Assembly: GCF_027944005.1 (NCBI RefSeq)
Contig: NZ_AP027204.1
Span: 2,170,001 to 2,234,000 of the forward strand
Length of the DNA stretch: 64,000 bases
From: Polynucleobacter sp. SHI8
GTDB taxonomy: Bacteria > Pseudomonadota > Gammaproteobacteria > Burkholderiales > Burkholderiaceae
Direction: 5' to 3'
A program made the position numbers and the translations under genes. This document shows positions 53,893-62,567 of this stretch, piece by piece. The notes under the pieces were generated by a model. That model ran no database searches and was not told the DNA's origin. It saw nothing but the letters and a program-made list of their open reading frames with translations. The first letter of the stretch is position 1. Each line of letters starts with the position of its first letter.

Positions 53893-54285
53893 TTAACGCT
53901 TACTAAATTGCTTACGACGGCGTGCGCCACGTAAACCAACTTTTTTACGTTCAACTTCACGAGCATCACGAGTAACAAAACCAGCTTTTGATAATGTTGG
54001 TTTTAACGTGTTGTCATAATCAATCAGAGCGCGAGTTACACCATGACGAACAGCGCCCGCTTGACCTGTTTCACCACCACCGCTTACATTGACTTTAATG
54101 TCAAAAGTAGCAGCATGATTTGTCAAAATCAAGGGTTGACGCGCAATCATACGTGATGTTTCGCGTGAAAAATATTGATCAATCGGTTTACCGTTGACGA
54201 GAATATCACCCTTACCCGATTTGATAAAAACCCTAGCTACAGAGCTTTTGCGACGACCGGTTCCATAATTCCAATTTCCAATCAT
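53893..54285 (-). CDS. rpsI: 30S ribosomal protein S9
   Basis: A 130-residue ribosomal protein. It has NYGTGRRKSSVARVFIKSG at the start, INGKP-like VNGKPIDQYFSRET, and the basic C-terminal tail GLRGARRRKQFSKR that reaches the P-site tRNA. It follows rplM by 9 bases in the conserved two-gene operon. Confidence 0.98.
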   Translation of the reverse strand: MIGNWNYGTGRRKSSVARVFIKSGKGDILVNGKPIDQYFSRETSRMIARQPLILTNHAATFDIKVNVSGGGETGQAGAVRHGVTRALIDYDNTLKPTLSKAGFVTRDAREVERKKVGLRGARRRKQFSKR

Positions 54286-54294
54286 GACAGCTCC

Positions 54295-54723
54295 TTAAAG
54301 TTCTAAAACGCTAGGCTGTTGAGCCGCGTGTGGATGAGTTTCATCACCGTAAACTTTTAACTTCTTGATCATTGCATAGCCGAGGGGACCTTTAGGTAAC
54401 ATACCCTTAACTGCTTTTTCAAGAACGCGTCCTGGAAACTTCGCTTGCATTTTGTCAAACGTTGTTTCATAGATACCACCTGGGTATCCACTGTGACGGT
54501 AATAAGTTTTTTGCAAGCCTTTGTTACCCGTTACACGGAGTTTAGATGCGTTAATAACGACGATATAATCGCCAGTGTCAACGTGAGGAGTGAATTCAGG
54601 TTTATGCTTGCCGCGCAGACGGTGTGCCACTTCACTGGCGACACGACCGAGAACTTTGTCTGTTGCGTCAATCACGAACCATTCACGCTTCACCTCATGG
54701 GATTTTGCGGAAAATGTTTTCAT
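54295..54723 (-). CDS. rplM: 50S ribosomal protein L13
   Basis: A 142-residue ribosomal protein. I start at ATG 54723 because betaproteobacterial L13 begins MKTFSAK; four further residues upstream (from 54735) are probably untranslated. Family blocks include WFVIDATDKVLGRVAS, LRGKHKPEFTPHVDTGDY and MLPKGPLGYAMIKKLKVY. It is the first gene of rplM-rpsI. Confidence 0.97.
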   Translation of the reverse strand: MKTFSAKSHEVKREWFVIDATDKVLGRVASEVAHRLRGKHKPEFTPHVDTGDYIVVINASKLRVTGNKGLQKTYYRHSGYPGGIYETTFDKMQAKFPGRVLEKAVKGMLPKGPLGYAMIKKLKVYGDETHPHAAQQPSVLEL

Positions 54724-54865
54724 GACTACTTTCATTAAATTGTGGGTCCATTTAAACAGTTTTAATCTCTCATTCGGCCTTGCTTATGTTTGCACGCTCT
54801 CATTTGATTCTTAAATCTGTAATACGATTCCCTGGGACCTAAGTCAGAGAATCAATGATTGTAGC

Positions 54866-54895
54866 AAAAAAAAGCCCAGAGGTAAACTCTGGGCT
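54866..54895 (-). terminator. Rho-independent terminator of the small RNA
   Basis: A 9-bp perfect stem (54873-54881 with 54887-54895) and a 5-base loop, followed on the minus strand by eight T. No protein gene on this strand ends nearby, which is the main hint for a separate RNA gene. Confidence 0.85.
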
Positions 54896-54966
54896 ATGAA
54901 TTCCACCTTTGTTTGGGTGGAGGAGACACTGGTAGCAGTAAAATCTAAAACAAGAAATTACGCAAT
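54866..54966 (-). ncRNA. Probable small RNA with anti-Shine-Dalgarno segment
   Basis: On the minus strand a -10 box TATAAT (54978-54973) with TTTACC 17 bases upstream predicts a start near 54966. The transcript of about 100 nt contains TGTCTCCTCC (complement of 54919-54928), a hairpin TCCACC/GGTGGA (54902-54921) and a strong terminator hairpin AGCCCAGAG/CTCTGGGCT with T8 (54866-54895). No reading frame is present. The CUCCUCC segment could pair with ribosome binding sites. It recalls the NcS27-type small RNAs of Burkholderia as I remember them; homology is not verified. Confidence 0.6.
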
Positions 54967-55034
54967 ATAGTTATTATATATTAGGGTTATCACTAGGTAA
55001 AGTCTTTTTTTAAAATTTTTGTTGGGGTGCAACA

Positions 55035-55457
55035 ATGGAATGTACAGTTAATTGGCTTGGGTTAGATGGCATGAGCTTTTCTGCAGAGGTCGGAAGCGGA
55101 CATCTTATAAATATGGACGGGGCTCCAGAGGCTGGCGGGCGTAATTTGGCACCACGCCCAATGGAATTACTGCTGGCAGGTGCTGGCGGATGCACAGCCT
55201 TTGATGTTGTGATGATTCTAAAGAAGGCTCGTCAACATATTACTGGTTGCAAAGTTCAATTAGAAGCAGTCAGAGCAGAGTCAGATCCGAAAGTGTTCAC
55301 TCACATCAATATGAAATTTATAGTGACTGGCAAACAATTAGATCCGAATAGAGTCAGCCAAGCAGTCCACTTATCTCATGAAAAATATTGCTCAGCCACA
55401 ATTATGTTGGGCAAGACGGCAACAATTACTCATTCGATTGAAATTGTTGAAGGCTAA
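55035..55457 (+). CDS. OsmC family protein
   Basis: A 140-residue protein of the OsmC/Ohr fold, likely a thiol peroxidase or related redox protein. It has PRPMELLLAGAGGCTAFDVVMILKKARQ, with the first conserved cysteine (GGCTA, about 54), and the second cysteine in HEKYCSATIMLGKTA (about 116). Both peroxidatic positions are present. It ends next to RNase P RNA, which is on the other strand. Confidence 0.92.
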   Translation: MECTVNWLGLDGMSFSAEVGSGHLINMDGAPEAGGRNLAPRPMELLLAGAGGCTAFDVVMILKKARQHITGCKVQLEAVRAESDPKVFTHINMKFIVTGKQLDPNRVSQAVHLSHEKYCSATIMLGKTATITHSIEIVEG

Positions 55458-55460
55458 GAA

Positions 55461-55766
55461 GTGCAGAGTTGATCGATAAGCCGGATTCTGTCGCCAAAGT
55501 TTTCACTTTGGGGCAACCATTCATCTAGGTCCACTGTTACCAGTGGACTCGAGCTCTCTACCCGCAGGCTTAGCGGGTCGCCTCAACGCCTGCCTATTTG
55601 AGATTGCTCCGGGTGGAGGTTACCGCGTTTCACCGTAACTAAATACGCTCGTCTCTGTGGCCCTATTCCTCATGTTGCCATGGATGGCTGTTAGCCACCA
55701 CCCTACCCTATGGAGTCCGGACTTTCCTCCCCTTCTATGAAGCGGCGATTGCCCAATCAACTCTGC
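55461..55766 (-). ncRNA. rnpB: RNase P RNA, bacterial class A
   Basis: The catalytic RNA that trims tRNA 5' leaders. On the minus strand the ends GCAGAGTTGAT and ATCAACTCTGC pair as helix P1. Core blocks in order are GAGGAAAGTCCGGACTCC, ACAGAGACGAGC, GGTGAAACGCGGTAACC, CCCGGAGCAATCTCAAATAG, GATGAATGGTTGCC and ACAGAATCCGGCTTATCG. The length of about 306 nt is a little short for the class. The gene starts 10 bases after pyrC, so its promoter probably lies within the pyrC end. Confidence 0.96.
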
Positions 55767-55775
55767 AACGGTAGT

Positions 55776-56825
55776 CTAACCGAGAATTGACCACTCTAGG
55801 GACTCGCCCGCATTTAAAGGGACGATAAGATCCTGTCCCATGGGATAACTTAAAGGAATTTTTTGAGGGATTTTCTCAATGGTTATCGTCGACTGATTTC
55901 GAGGAAGTCCATAAAAACCGGGGCCATTCAATGATGCAAACTTTTCTAACTGTTGCAATTTTCCAACAGAATCAAATGCCTGAGCATATAACTCGATAGC
56001 TTGAGGAGCTGTAAAACAGCCTGCACATCCACAAGCATGCTCTTTTAAGTGTTGTGCATGAGGCGCACTATCGGTCCCTAAAAAAAACCGAGTTGAATCA
56101 CTTGTAGCTGCCGCAAGGAGTGCCTGACGATGCTCTTCTCTTTTTAATACAGGCAAGCAGTAATAATGGGGGCGTATACCCCCCAAGAAAATAGCATTAC
56201 GGTTATACAGCAAATGATGTGCGGTAATGGTTGCGGCAATCTCACCATAATCCTGCGTGTTTGCCTGACTGACATAATCCGCCGCATGTTTCGTCGTAAT
56301 GTGTTCAAACACAACACGTAATTTGGGGTGCTTTTTTCTTAGGGGCTCTAAAACTTGCTCAATAAATGCAGCTTCACGATCAAAGATATCAATTGCCGTA
56401 TGCGTTACTTCGCCATGCACTAAAAGGGGTATATCTAACTCAGCCATCTTCGCAATCGTGGCATCACATTTATTTAAATCAGTTACCCCTGCATCGCTAT
56501 TTGTTGTTGCACCCGCAGGATATAACTTCACGCCGATGATGCCAGCTTCTTTAGCTTTTTCAATTTCACTCGGCAAGGTCATATCGGTGAGATACAAAGT
56601 CATTAATGCTTGAAACTCCGGATATCCAGCACTGCTTGCCGCTTCTTGAATCCGTGATTGATAACTGAGGGCTTGTGCAACTTGAGTAACCGGTGGTCTT
56701 AGATTGGGCATCACAAGAGCTCTGCTAAATTGACGCGCTGTATGGGCTACAAGATCTGGCAACACATCCCCATCACGTAAATGTAGATGCCAATCATCAG
56801 GCCTTGTAAAAGTTAATTTATTCAT
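55776..56825 (-). CDS. pyrC: Dihydroorotase
   Basis: A 349-residue metal enzyme of pyrimidine synthesis, of the E. coli PyrC type. It has DDWHLHLRDGD with metal-binding histidines (about 13-15), GVKLYPAGATTNSDAGV with the carboxylated Lys, LLVHGEVT, VFEHITT and GTDSAPHAQ. Length is normal. It overlaps the upstream glycerate kinase gene by 8 bases. Confidence 0.96.
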   Translation of the reverse strand: MNKLTFTRPDDWHLHLRDGDVLPDLVAHTARQFSRALVMPNLRPPVTQVAQALSYQSRIQEAASSAGYPEFQALMTLYLTDMTLPSEIEKAKEAGIIGVKLYPAGATTNSDAGVTDLNKCDATIAKMAELDIPLLVHGEVTHTAIDIFDREAAFIEQVLEPLRKKHPKLRVVFEHITTKHAADYVSQANTQDYGEIAATITAHHLLYNRNAIFLGGIRPHYYCLPVLKREEHRQALLAAATSDSTRFFLGTDSAPHAQHLKEHACGCAGCFTAPQAIELYAQAFDSVGKLQQLEKFASLNGPGFYGLPRNQSTITIEKIPQKIPLSYPMGQDLIVPLNAGESLEWSILG

Positions 56826-58152
56826 ATCGATCTATCAGTATTATTCTAAAGTCATTTACATTGGTTAAGGTGGGACCAGTCATTACAAGTGCATCCAGCT
56901 GCTCAAAAAAATCATAAGCCTGGTGATTTTGTAAATAATGCTCGATATTGAGGCCCTTAGCAAGATACCTATTTCGGACACCTGCATCAAAATAGGCTCC
57001 AGCATTATTTTCACTACCGTCAATCCCATCTGTATCAGCAGCCAAAGCACTCATTCCTTTAATATCTAAAGTTTCTTGCATCAAAGCTAACAGATATTCT
57101 GAACAACGACCACCTCTTCCAACCACGCCCAGTGGAATCGTCACTGTGGTTTCACCACCAGATATCCATGCAATCTTCTTGGCATTCGAGTTGGTTAAAC
57201 ATTCTCGTATCAAAGCCGCATGATTTTTAGCAACTTCTTGAGACTCCCCAGAAACACCGTCGCCCAATACATGTACTTCATAACCTAGGGTTCGACAAAA
57301 TTCTGCAGCAGCTTCAAGGCCTTTTTGCGCGGTCGCAAACACAATATTGTTGATTTGTTCACATATCTCGTCTTCAACTTTTAATGTTTCACGGTGAAGT
57401 CCCTGTTGCCCCTGCAACAGATGCTGATAAATACTTGTTAAACCCAAATGTGTATGTAACTGATATTTTTCTAAAATATGGATTGCATCATCGTATGTAG
57501 ATGGATCAGGAGCACAAGGGCCACTTGCAATATCGCTAGCCTGATCGCCCACTACATCAGAAATAATCAATGCGATCATTTGGGCACCACGACGAGTCGC
57601 TAATTGGGCTAACCGTCCTCCTTGGATCGCAGAAACATGTTTACGAATCACGTTAATTTCTTCAATAGGTGCACCACAACGAAGTAACTCTTGCGTTAAT
57701 TTTTGTAAAGCGTCCATTGGAATATGATTTGCAGTGAGGGGTAATAGACTTGATCCCCCTCCGGATATAAGGGCGATACAGAAATCATTTTCTTGTAAAT
57801 TCCCGACAAGTTGCATGATAGCGATACTCGCCTTTAAACCTGCCTCATCTGGAAATGGGTGTGATGCCTCAGAGATGCTTATTTTTCTATTGGGTATGGG
57901 GGTAAAGACATCATGCCCATAGCGGGTAACTACATGTCCATAAATCTTGGCTTGTGGCCAATTCTGCTGCGCATATTGTTCAAAAGCATCTGCCATAGAA
58001 GCACTTGCCTTGCCTGCTCCAACAACTAAACAATTCCCTCTAATACCGTTTGGAAATATTTCTGCCAATAATATTGGCATCGATTTTTGAGGATCTGCCA
58101 CAAAAAGCACTCTTTGAAAAGCTTCGTGCAAGATTTGATTGGCTGTCAACAT
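56818..58152 (-). CDS. Glycerate 2-kinase (MOFRL family)
   Basis: A 444-residue enzyme of the GckA/TtuD group, often mislabelled hydroxypyruvate reductase. It has VVGAGKASASMADAFE at the start, ALISGGGSSLLPLT, NVIRKHVSAIQGGRLA, and the C-terminal MOFRL domain with WISGGETTVTIP, GRGGRCSEYLLAL and AADTDGIDGSENNAGA. It phosphorylates D-glycerate in serine, glyoxylate or tartrate breakdown. The adjacent pyrC is functionally unrelated. Confidence 0.92.
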   Translation of the reverse strand: MLTANQILHEAFQRVLFVADPQKSMPILLAEIFPNGIRGNCLVVGAGKASASMADAFEQYAQQNWPQAKIYGHVVTRYGHDVFTPIPNRKISISEASHPFPDEAGLKASIAIMQLVGNLQENDFCIALISGGGSSLLPLTANHIPMDALQKLTQELLRCGAPIEEINVIRKHVSAIQGGRLAQLATRRGAQMIALIISDVVGDQASDIASGPCAPDPSTYDDAIHILEKYQLHTHLGLTSIYQHLLQGQQGLHRETLKVEDEICEQINNIVFATAQKGLEAAAEFCRTLGYEVHVLGDGVSGESQEVAKNHAALIRECLTNSNAKKIAWISGGETTVTIPLGVVGRGGRCSEYLLALMQETLDIKGMSALAADTDGIDGSENNAGAYFDAGVRNRYLAKGLNIEHYLQNHQAYDFFEQLDALVMTGPTLTNVNDFRIILIDRYE

Positions 58153-58182
58153 AATGGATTCTAGGATGTTGGAGATAAACTC

Positions 58183-60009
58183 TTAGACGGAGACTTCGCT
58201 TTGATTTTTTTGCAAATTCCACATCGTTGCATATTTCGATTGTAATGACATGAGTTCTTCATGCGTTCCACGTTCCACAATTTCACCATCTTGCATGACC
58301 AATATCTGCTGTGCATGCACAATCGTTGATAAACGATGGGCAATAATCAAAGCAGTTCTATTGGTAGTTAATTTGTTGATTTCTTCTTGAATAGCTTTTT
58401 CTGTTTGAGAGTCTAGTGCAGATGTTGCCTCATCAAAAATAATCAGCGCTGGATTTTTTAATAAAGTTCGTGCGATTGCTACACGTTGTTTTTCACCTCC
58501 TGAGAGTTTCAAACCTCGTTCACCTACAGAGGTTTTATAAGCCTCTGGTAATCCCATCACAAATTGGTGGATTTGCGCGGCTTGAGCTGCTTGTATGATT
58601 TCTTCTTGAGTGGCTTGTGGGTTTCCATAGGCTATGTTGTAGCCTATGGAATCATTAAACAAAACGGTATCTTGCGGAACAATACCTACTATTTTTCTTA
58701 AACTTAGTTGCTGGACAGCAGAGATATTTTGTTCATCAAAATAGATTGCCCCCGATTGGACATCATAAAATCGGAATAGCAGTCTAGATAAAGTACTTTT
58801 ACCAGCCCCACTACTCCCGACTACCGCAGTCGTTGTGCCGGGTTCAATGACGAAACTAACATTTTTAAGTATGGCGCGATTTGCTTCGTAAGAAAAATTA
58901 ACTTGATCAAACACTACACGTGGCCCTAAATTGGGGTGATTGAGTTTTAAAGCAGGCGCCCCTGGCGCATCTTTGATTTCTTGATCTTTATTTAACAAAC
59001 TAAACATATTATCCATATCTAAAATGGATTGTTTGATTTCTCGATAAATGACCCCTAAAAAATTTAATGGGATGTACATTTGAATCATTAAGGTATTTAT
59101 TAAAACAATGTCGCCCAAAGTCAACTCACCGCTTTGAACCCCTAATGTGGCTCGCCATAATATAGCGATTAAGCCAATCACAATAATTGATTGTTGACCA
59201 ATATTTAAAACAGCTAGAGATTGTTGTGATTTGACGGCTGCTTTTTGATAGCTTTGTAAGAAACTATCGTAACGATGTGCCTCAAATTTTTCATTACTAA
59301 AATATTTTACGGTTTCAAAATTTAATAAAGAATCGATCGCTTTTTGATTAGCACTAGTATCCATTTCATTCATCTTACGTCGATACTTAGAACGCCATTC
59401 TGTAACCATGACGGTAAAAATAATATAAATGACCAATGCACAAAAAGTAATTGCCGCATAAAGCCAATCGTAATTGATGGCAAGGTATATCAACACAATC
59501 GTAAATTCAATGAGTGTTGGCAAAATACTATACAAAGAGTATGAAATGAGGGATTGAATTCCTCTTGAGCCACGATCAATGTCTCTCGAAACTCCACCAG
59601 TTTGACGCCCTAAATGAAAGCGCAAAGACAATGAGTGTAAATGGTTGAAGACTTCAATAGCTACCTGACGAATCGCATTTTGCGTCACTTTAGCAAATAA
59701 AAATTCTCTTAATTCAGTAAATAATGAGGCTGACAGTCTAAGCAGACCATAAGCAATAACAAATGCCAATGGGAATACAAGAAATCGCCTTGGATCATCT
59801 ACCGCAATGGATAAATCATCTATAAGATGCTTTAATACGACAGGTATCCCAATGTTGGCAACTTTTGCTAAAACTAAGCAGGAAATTGCAAAAAATACTC
59901 TCCAAGGATATTTGGTTAAATAGGGTATTAAAGTTTTAATAGTGCCCCAATCTCCAAGACCTCTTGGTTTTGAAGATCTAGGAGAGTGGTCAGCTGCTGA
60001 TGGGCGCAT
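58183..60009 (-). CDS. ABC transporter, permease and ATPase fused, Atm1/HMT1 type
   Basis: A 608-residue half transporter. Six helices (about 30-330) carry the Atm1/ABCB7-like block LSLRFHLGRQTGGVSRDIDRGSRGI (in two parts) and LLNFETVKYFSNE; the ATPase has Walker A VVGSSGAGKSTLSR, signature LSGGEKQRVAIAR and Walker B ALIIFDEATSALDSQ. The relatives export glutathione-derived sulfur compounds or heavy-metal thiolates. It should work as a homodimer in the inner membrane. Confidence 0.92.
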   Translation of the reverse strand: MRPSAADHSPRSSKPRGLGDWGTIKTLIPYLTKYPWRVFFAISCLVLAKVANIGIPVVLKHLIDDLSIAVDDPRRFLVFPLAFVIAYGLLRLSASLFTELREFLFAKVTQNAIRQVAIEVFNHLHSLSLRFHLGRQTGGVSRDIDRGSRGIQSLISYSLYSILPTLIEFTIVLIYLAINYDWLYAAITFCALVIYIIFTVMVTEWRSKYRRKMNEMDTSANQKAIDSLLNFETVKYFSNEKFEAHRYDSFLQSYQKAAVKSQQSLAVLNIGQQSIIVIGLIAILWRATLGVQSGELTLGDIVLINTLMIQMYIPLNFLGVIYREIKQSILDMDNMFSLLNKDQEIKDAPGAPALKLNHPNLGPRVVFDQVNFSYEANRAILKNVSFVIEPGTTTAVVGSSGAGKSTLSRLLFRFYDVQSGAIYFDEQNISAVQQLSLRKIVGIVPQDTVLFNDSIGYNIAYGNPQATQEEIIQAAQAAQIHQFVMGLPEAYKTSVGERGLKLSGGEKQRVAIARTLLKNPALIIFDEATSALDSQTEKAIQEEINKLTTNRTALIIAHRLSTIVHAQQILVMQDGEIVERGTHEELMSLQSKYATMWNLQKNQSEVSV

Positions 60010-60067
60010 TAGTGTGATGAATTAAGTTGACATTGGCGCGCTGAACTATCATCCAATGTCTTATTCA

Positions 60068-61867
60068 TCAATTGGTAGGTTGAACTGTTCGTAAGCGGAT
60101 ATGTAACTCGCGTAACTGCTTTTCATCTACAGGACTAGGTGCTTGGGTTAATAAGCATTGAGCACGCTGAGTTTTCGGAAAGGCAATCACATCGCGAATT
60201 GAATCTGCACCAGTCATCATCGTCACAATACGATCAAGCCCAAATGCAATACCACCATGTGGAGGCGCGCCATACTTCAAAGCATCTAACAAGAAACCAA
60301 ACTTAGCTTGAGCTTCTTCAGGTCCAATCTTGAGTGCTCGGAACACTTCGCTTTGAACTGACTCTTGATGAATACGTACTGAGCCTCCGCCAATTTCTGA
60401 ACCATTAAGAACCATGTCATATGCCTTCGCAAGACACTTTCCAGGATCTTTATCAAGAATTGCTAAATGTTCATCTTTAGGACTTGTAAATGGATGATGG
60501 CAAGCAACCCATCTAGCAGCTTCTTCATCATAATCAAACATGGGGAAATCAACTACCCATAATGGTTTCCAACCTTCTTTGAAAATACCTTTTTCTTTAC
60601 TCCAATCAGAATGCCCAATTTTGATTCGTAATGCACCAATCGCATCATTCACCACCTTGGACTTATCTGCCCCAAAGAAAAGAATGTCGCCATCTTGAGC
60701 ACCCGTGCGTTGAATGATGGCTTCTACCGCTTGATCATGGAGATTTTTGACAATCGGTGATTGAAGTCCATTACGACCATCACTAATCTTATTGACTTTA
60801 ATCCAGGCTAAGCCTTTTGCTCCGTAAATACTTACGAATTGTGTATATTCATCAATTTCACTTCTTGAGATTTCGGCACCACCAGGAACTCTTAGGGCAA
60901 CAACTCTGCCATTTTCAGAATTTGCTGGGCCAGAAAATACTTTGAAGTCTACATCCGTCATCACATCAGTTAACTCTGTGAACTCTAAATCAACTCTTAA
61001 GTCTGGCTTATCGGAGCCAAAGCGACGCATTGCATCTTGGTAACTAAGGACGGGAAATGGATCAGGTAATTGAACATCAATGACTGTTTTGAAAACATGA
61101 GAAATCATATTTTCAAATAAATCGCGGATTTCCATTTCATCTAAGAATGATGTCTCGCAATCGATTTGAGTGAACTCAGGTTGACGATCTGCTCTTAAAT
61201 CTTCATCGCGAAAACATTTTACAATTTGATAATAGCGATCAAAACCTGCAACCATTAATAACTGTTTAAATAATTGGGGTGATTGTGGGAGAGCAAAAAA
61301 TTGGCCGTCATGGACTCTTGATGGAACGAGATAATCACGTGCACCCTCAGGTGTACTTTTTGTGAGCATTGGTGTTTCAATATCAATAAAACCTGCTTGA
61401 TCTAAATAGCGGCGTGACTCCATAGCCACGCTATAACGTAATCGAAGATTTTTTTGCATTTGTGGACGGCGCAAATCTAGCACACGGTGTGTTAAGCGTG
61501 TGGTCTCAGATAAATTGTCATCATCTAACTGAAACGGTGGCGTTACTGATGCATTCAGAACATTGAGCTCTTTACACAATATCTCAATCTTCCCCGTGGT
61601 TAAGTCATTATTCTCAGTCCCTGCAGGTCTCGCTCTCACAGTGCCTTTGACTTGAATGCAATACTCATTACGAATATTTTCTGCAACACCAAAAACTTCT
61701 TTATGGTCTGGATCGCAAACAATTTGGACAAATCCATGACTATCACGTAAATCAATAAAAATAACTCCGCCATGATCACGGCGACGATTAACCCAACCAG
61801 CAATGCTGACTTCTTGGCCAATCAACTCTTCTGTAACTAAACCTGCAAAATGACTACGCAATGACAT
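60068..61867 (-). CDS. aspS: Aspartyl-tRNA synthetase
   Basis: A 599-residue class II synthetase of bacterial type. It has an N-terminal OB-fold anticodon domain (VSIAGWVNRRRDHGGVIFIDLRD), class II motif 2 CFRDEDLRADRQPEFTQID, a GAD insertion in the middle, and motif 3 GIAFGLDRIVTMMTG near the end. Whether it also charges tRNA-Asn depends on GatCAB elsewhere, which this window does not show. Confidence 0.97.
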   Translation of the reverse strand: MSLRSHFAGLVTEELIGQEVSIAGWVNRRRDHGGVIFIDLRDSHGFVQIVCDPDHKEVFGVAENIRNEYCIQVKGTVRARPAGTENNDLTTGKIEILCKELNVLNASVTPPFQLDDDNLSETTRLTHRVLDLRRPQMQKNLRLRYSVAMESRRYLDQAGFIDIETPMLTKSTPEGARDYLVPSRVHDGQFFALPQSPQLFKQLLMVAGFDRYYQIVKCFRDEDLRADRQPEFTQIDCETSFLDEMEIRDLFENMISHVFKTVIDVQLPDPFPVLSYQDAMRRFGSDKPDLRVDLEFTELTDVMTDVDFKVFSGPANSENGRVVALRVPGGAEISRSEIDEYTQFVSIYGAKGLAWIKVNKISDGRNGLQSPIVKNLHDQAVEAIIQRTGAQDGDILFFGADKSKVVNDAIGALRIKIGHSDWSKEKGIFKEGWKPLWVVDFPMFDYDEEAARWVACHHPFTSPKDEHLAILDKDPGKCLAKAYDMVLNGSEIGGGSVRIHQESVQSEVFRALKIGPEEAQAKFGFLLDALKYGAPPHGGIAFGLDRIVTMMTGADSIRDVIAFPKTQRAQCLLTQAPSPVDEKQLRELHIRLRTVQPTN

Positions 61868-61883
61868 ACTTAAACCTCTTTAA

Positions 61884-62513
61884 TTAATTTTTTGGTTCTT
61901 GACCAACTGGTGGAACAGTACCCATTGAAACGATGTGCTTGAGCGCATCTTCAACAGATATGGATAATTCAATCACACTATCCTTGGGTACTATCATAAA
62001 AAATCCAGATGTTGGATTAGGTGTTGTTGGGACAAATACATGGATATGGGGGGTACCTAATTTTTCAGCAACTTCTTGCATTGGCGATCCTGTTTGAAAA
62101 GCAATGGTCCATGAATTTTGATGAGGGTATCTAATTAAAACAGCCTTTTTAAAAGCATCTCCACTACTAGATAACAAGGTATCTGAAACTTGTTTAACGC
62201 TTGAGTAAATTGATCTGACAATCGGTATACGGTGTAAGATCTTTTCCCATATGCGGAAAAGCCATCGACCTGCAATAGTAATTGCAAACATTCCCGTCAA
62301 AGTGATTGCAGCAATCACAATTAAAACACCAATAAAGGGTGTTTCTCTAAAGTGAATCAGGCTTTGCGTTAGATTCGATGGTAGAACGGTGATTAATACA
62401 TGCATCACAGAACCAAACACACCATCCAAAATACCCATAGCCCAAGTAATTACCCAAATGGTAATTGCCAAAGGTGCCCAAACTAAAATGCCCGCTAAAA
62501 AGTACTTTTTCAT
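61884..62513 (-). CDS. DUF502 family membrane protein
   Basis: A 209-residue protein with two helices (about 4-30 and 55-80) and a soluble C-terminal part. Family marks are KYFLAGILVWAPLAITIWVI, IPIVRSIYSSVKQVSDTL and FVPTTPNPTSGFFMIVP. The family is widespread and of unknown function. It lies 16 bases upstream of aspS on the same strand, an arrangement common in Betaproteobacteria. Confidence 0.92.
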   Translation of the reverse strand: MKKYFLAGILVWAPLAITIWVITWAMGILDGVFGSVMHVLITVLPSNLTQSLIHFRETPFIGVLIVIAAITLTGMFAITIAGRWLFRIWEKILHRIPIVRSIYSSVKQVSDTLLSSSGDAFKKAVLIRYPHQNSWTIAFQTGSPMQEVAEKLGTPHIHVFVPTTPNPTSGFFMIVPKDSVIELSISVEDALKHIVSMGTVPPVGQEPKN

Positions 62514-62567
62514 ATTCCCTTACGCCTATAAAGGAACATTATCCATCTTTTTTATGTAAAAGCATTT

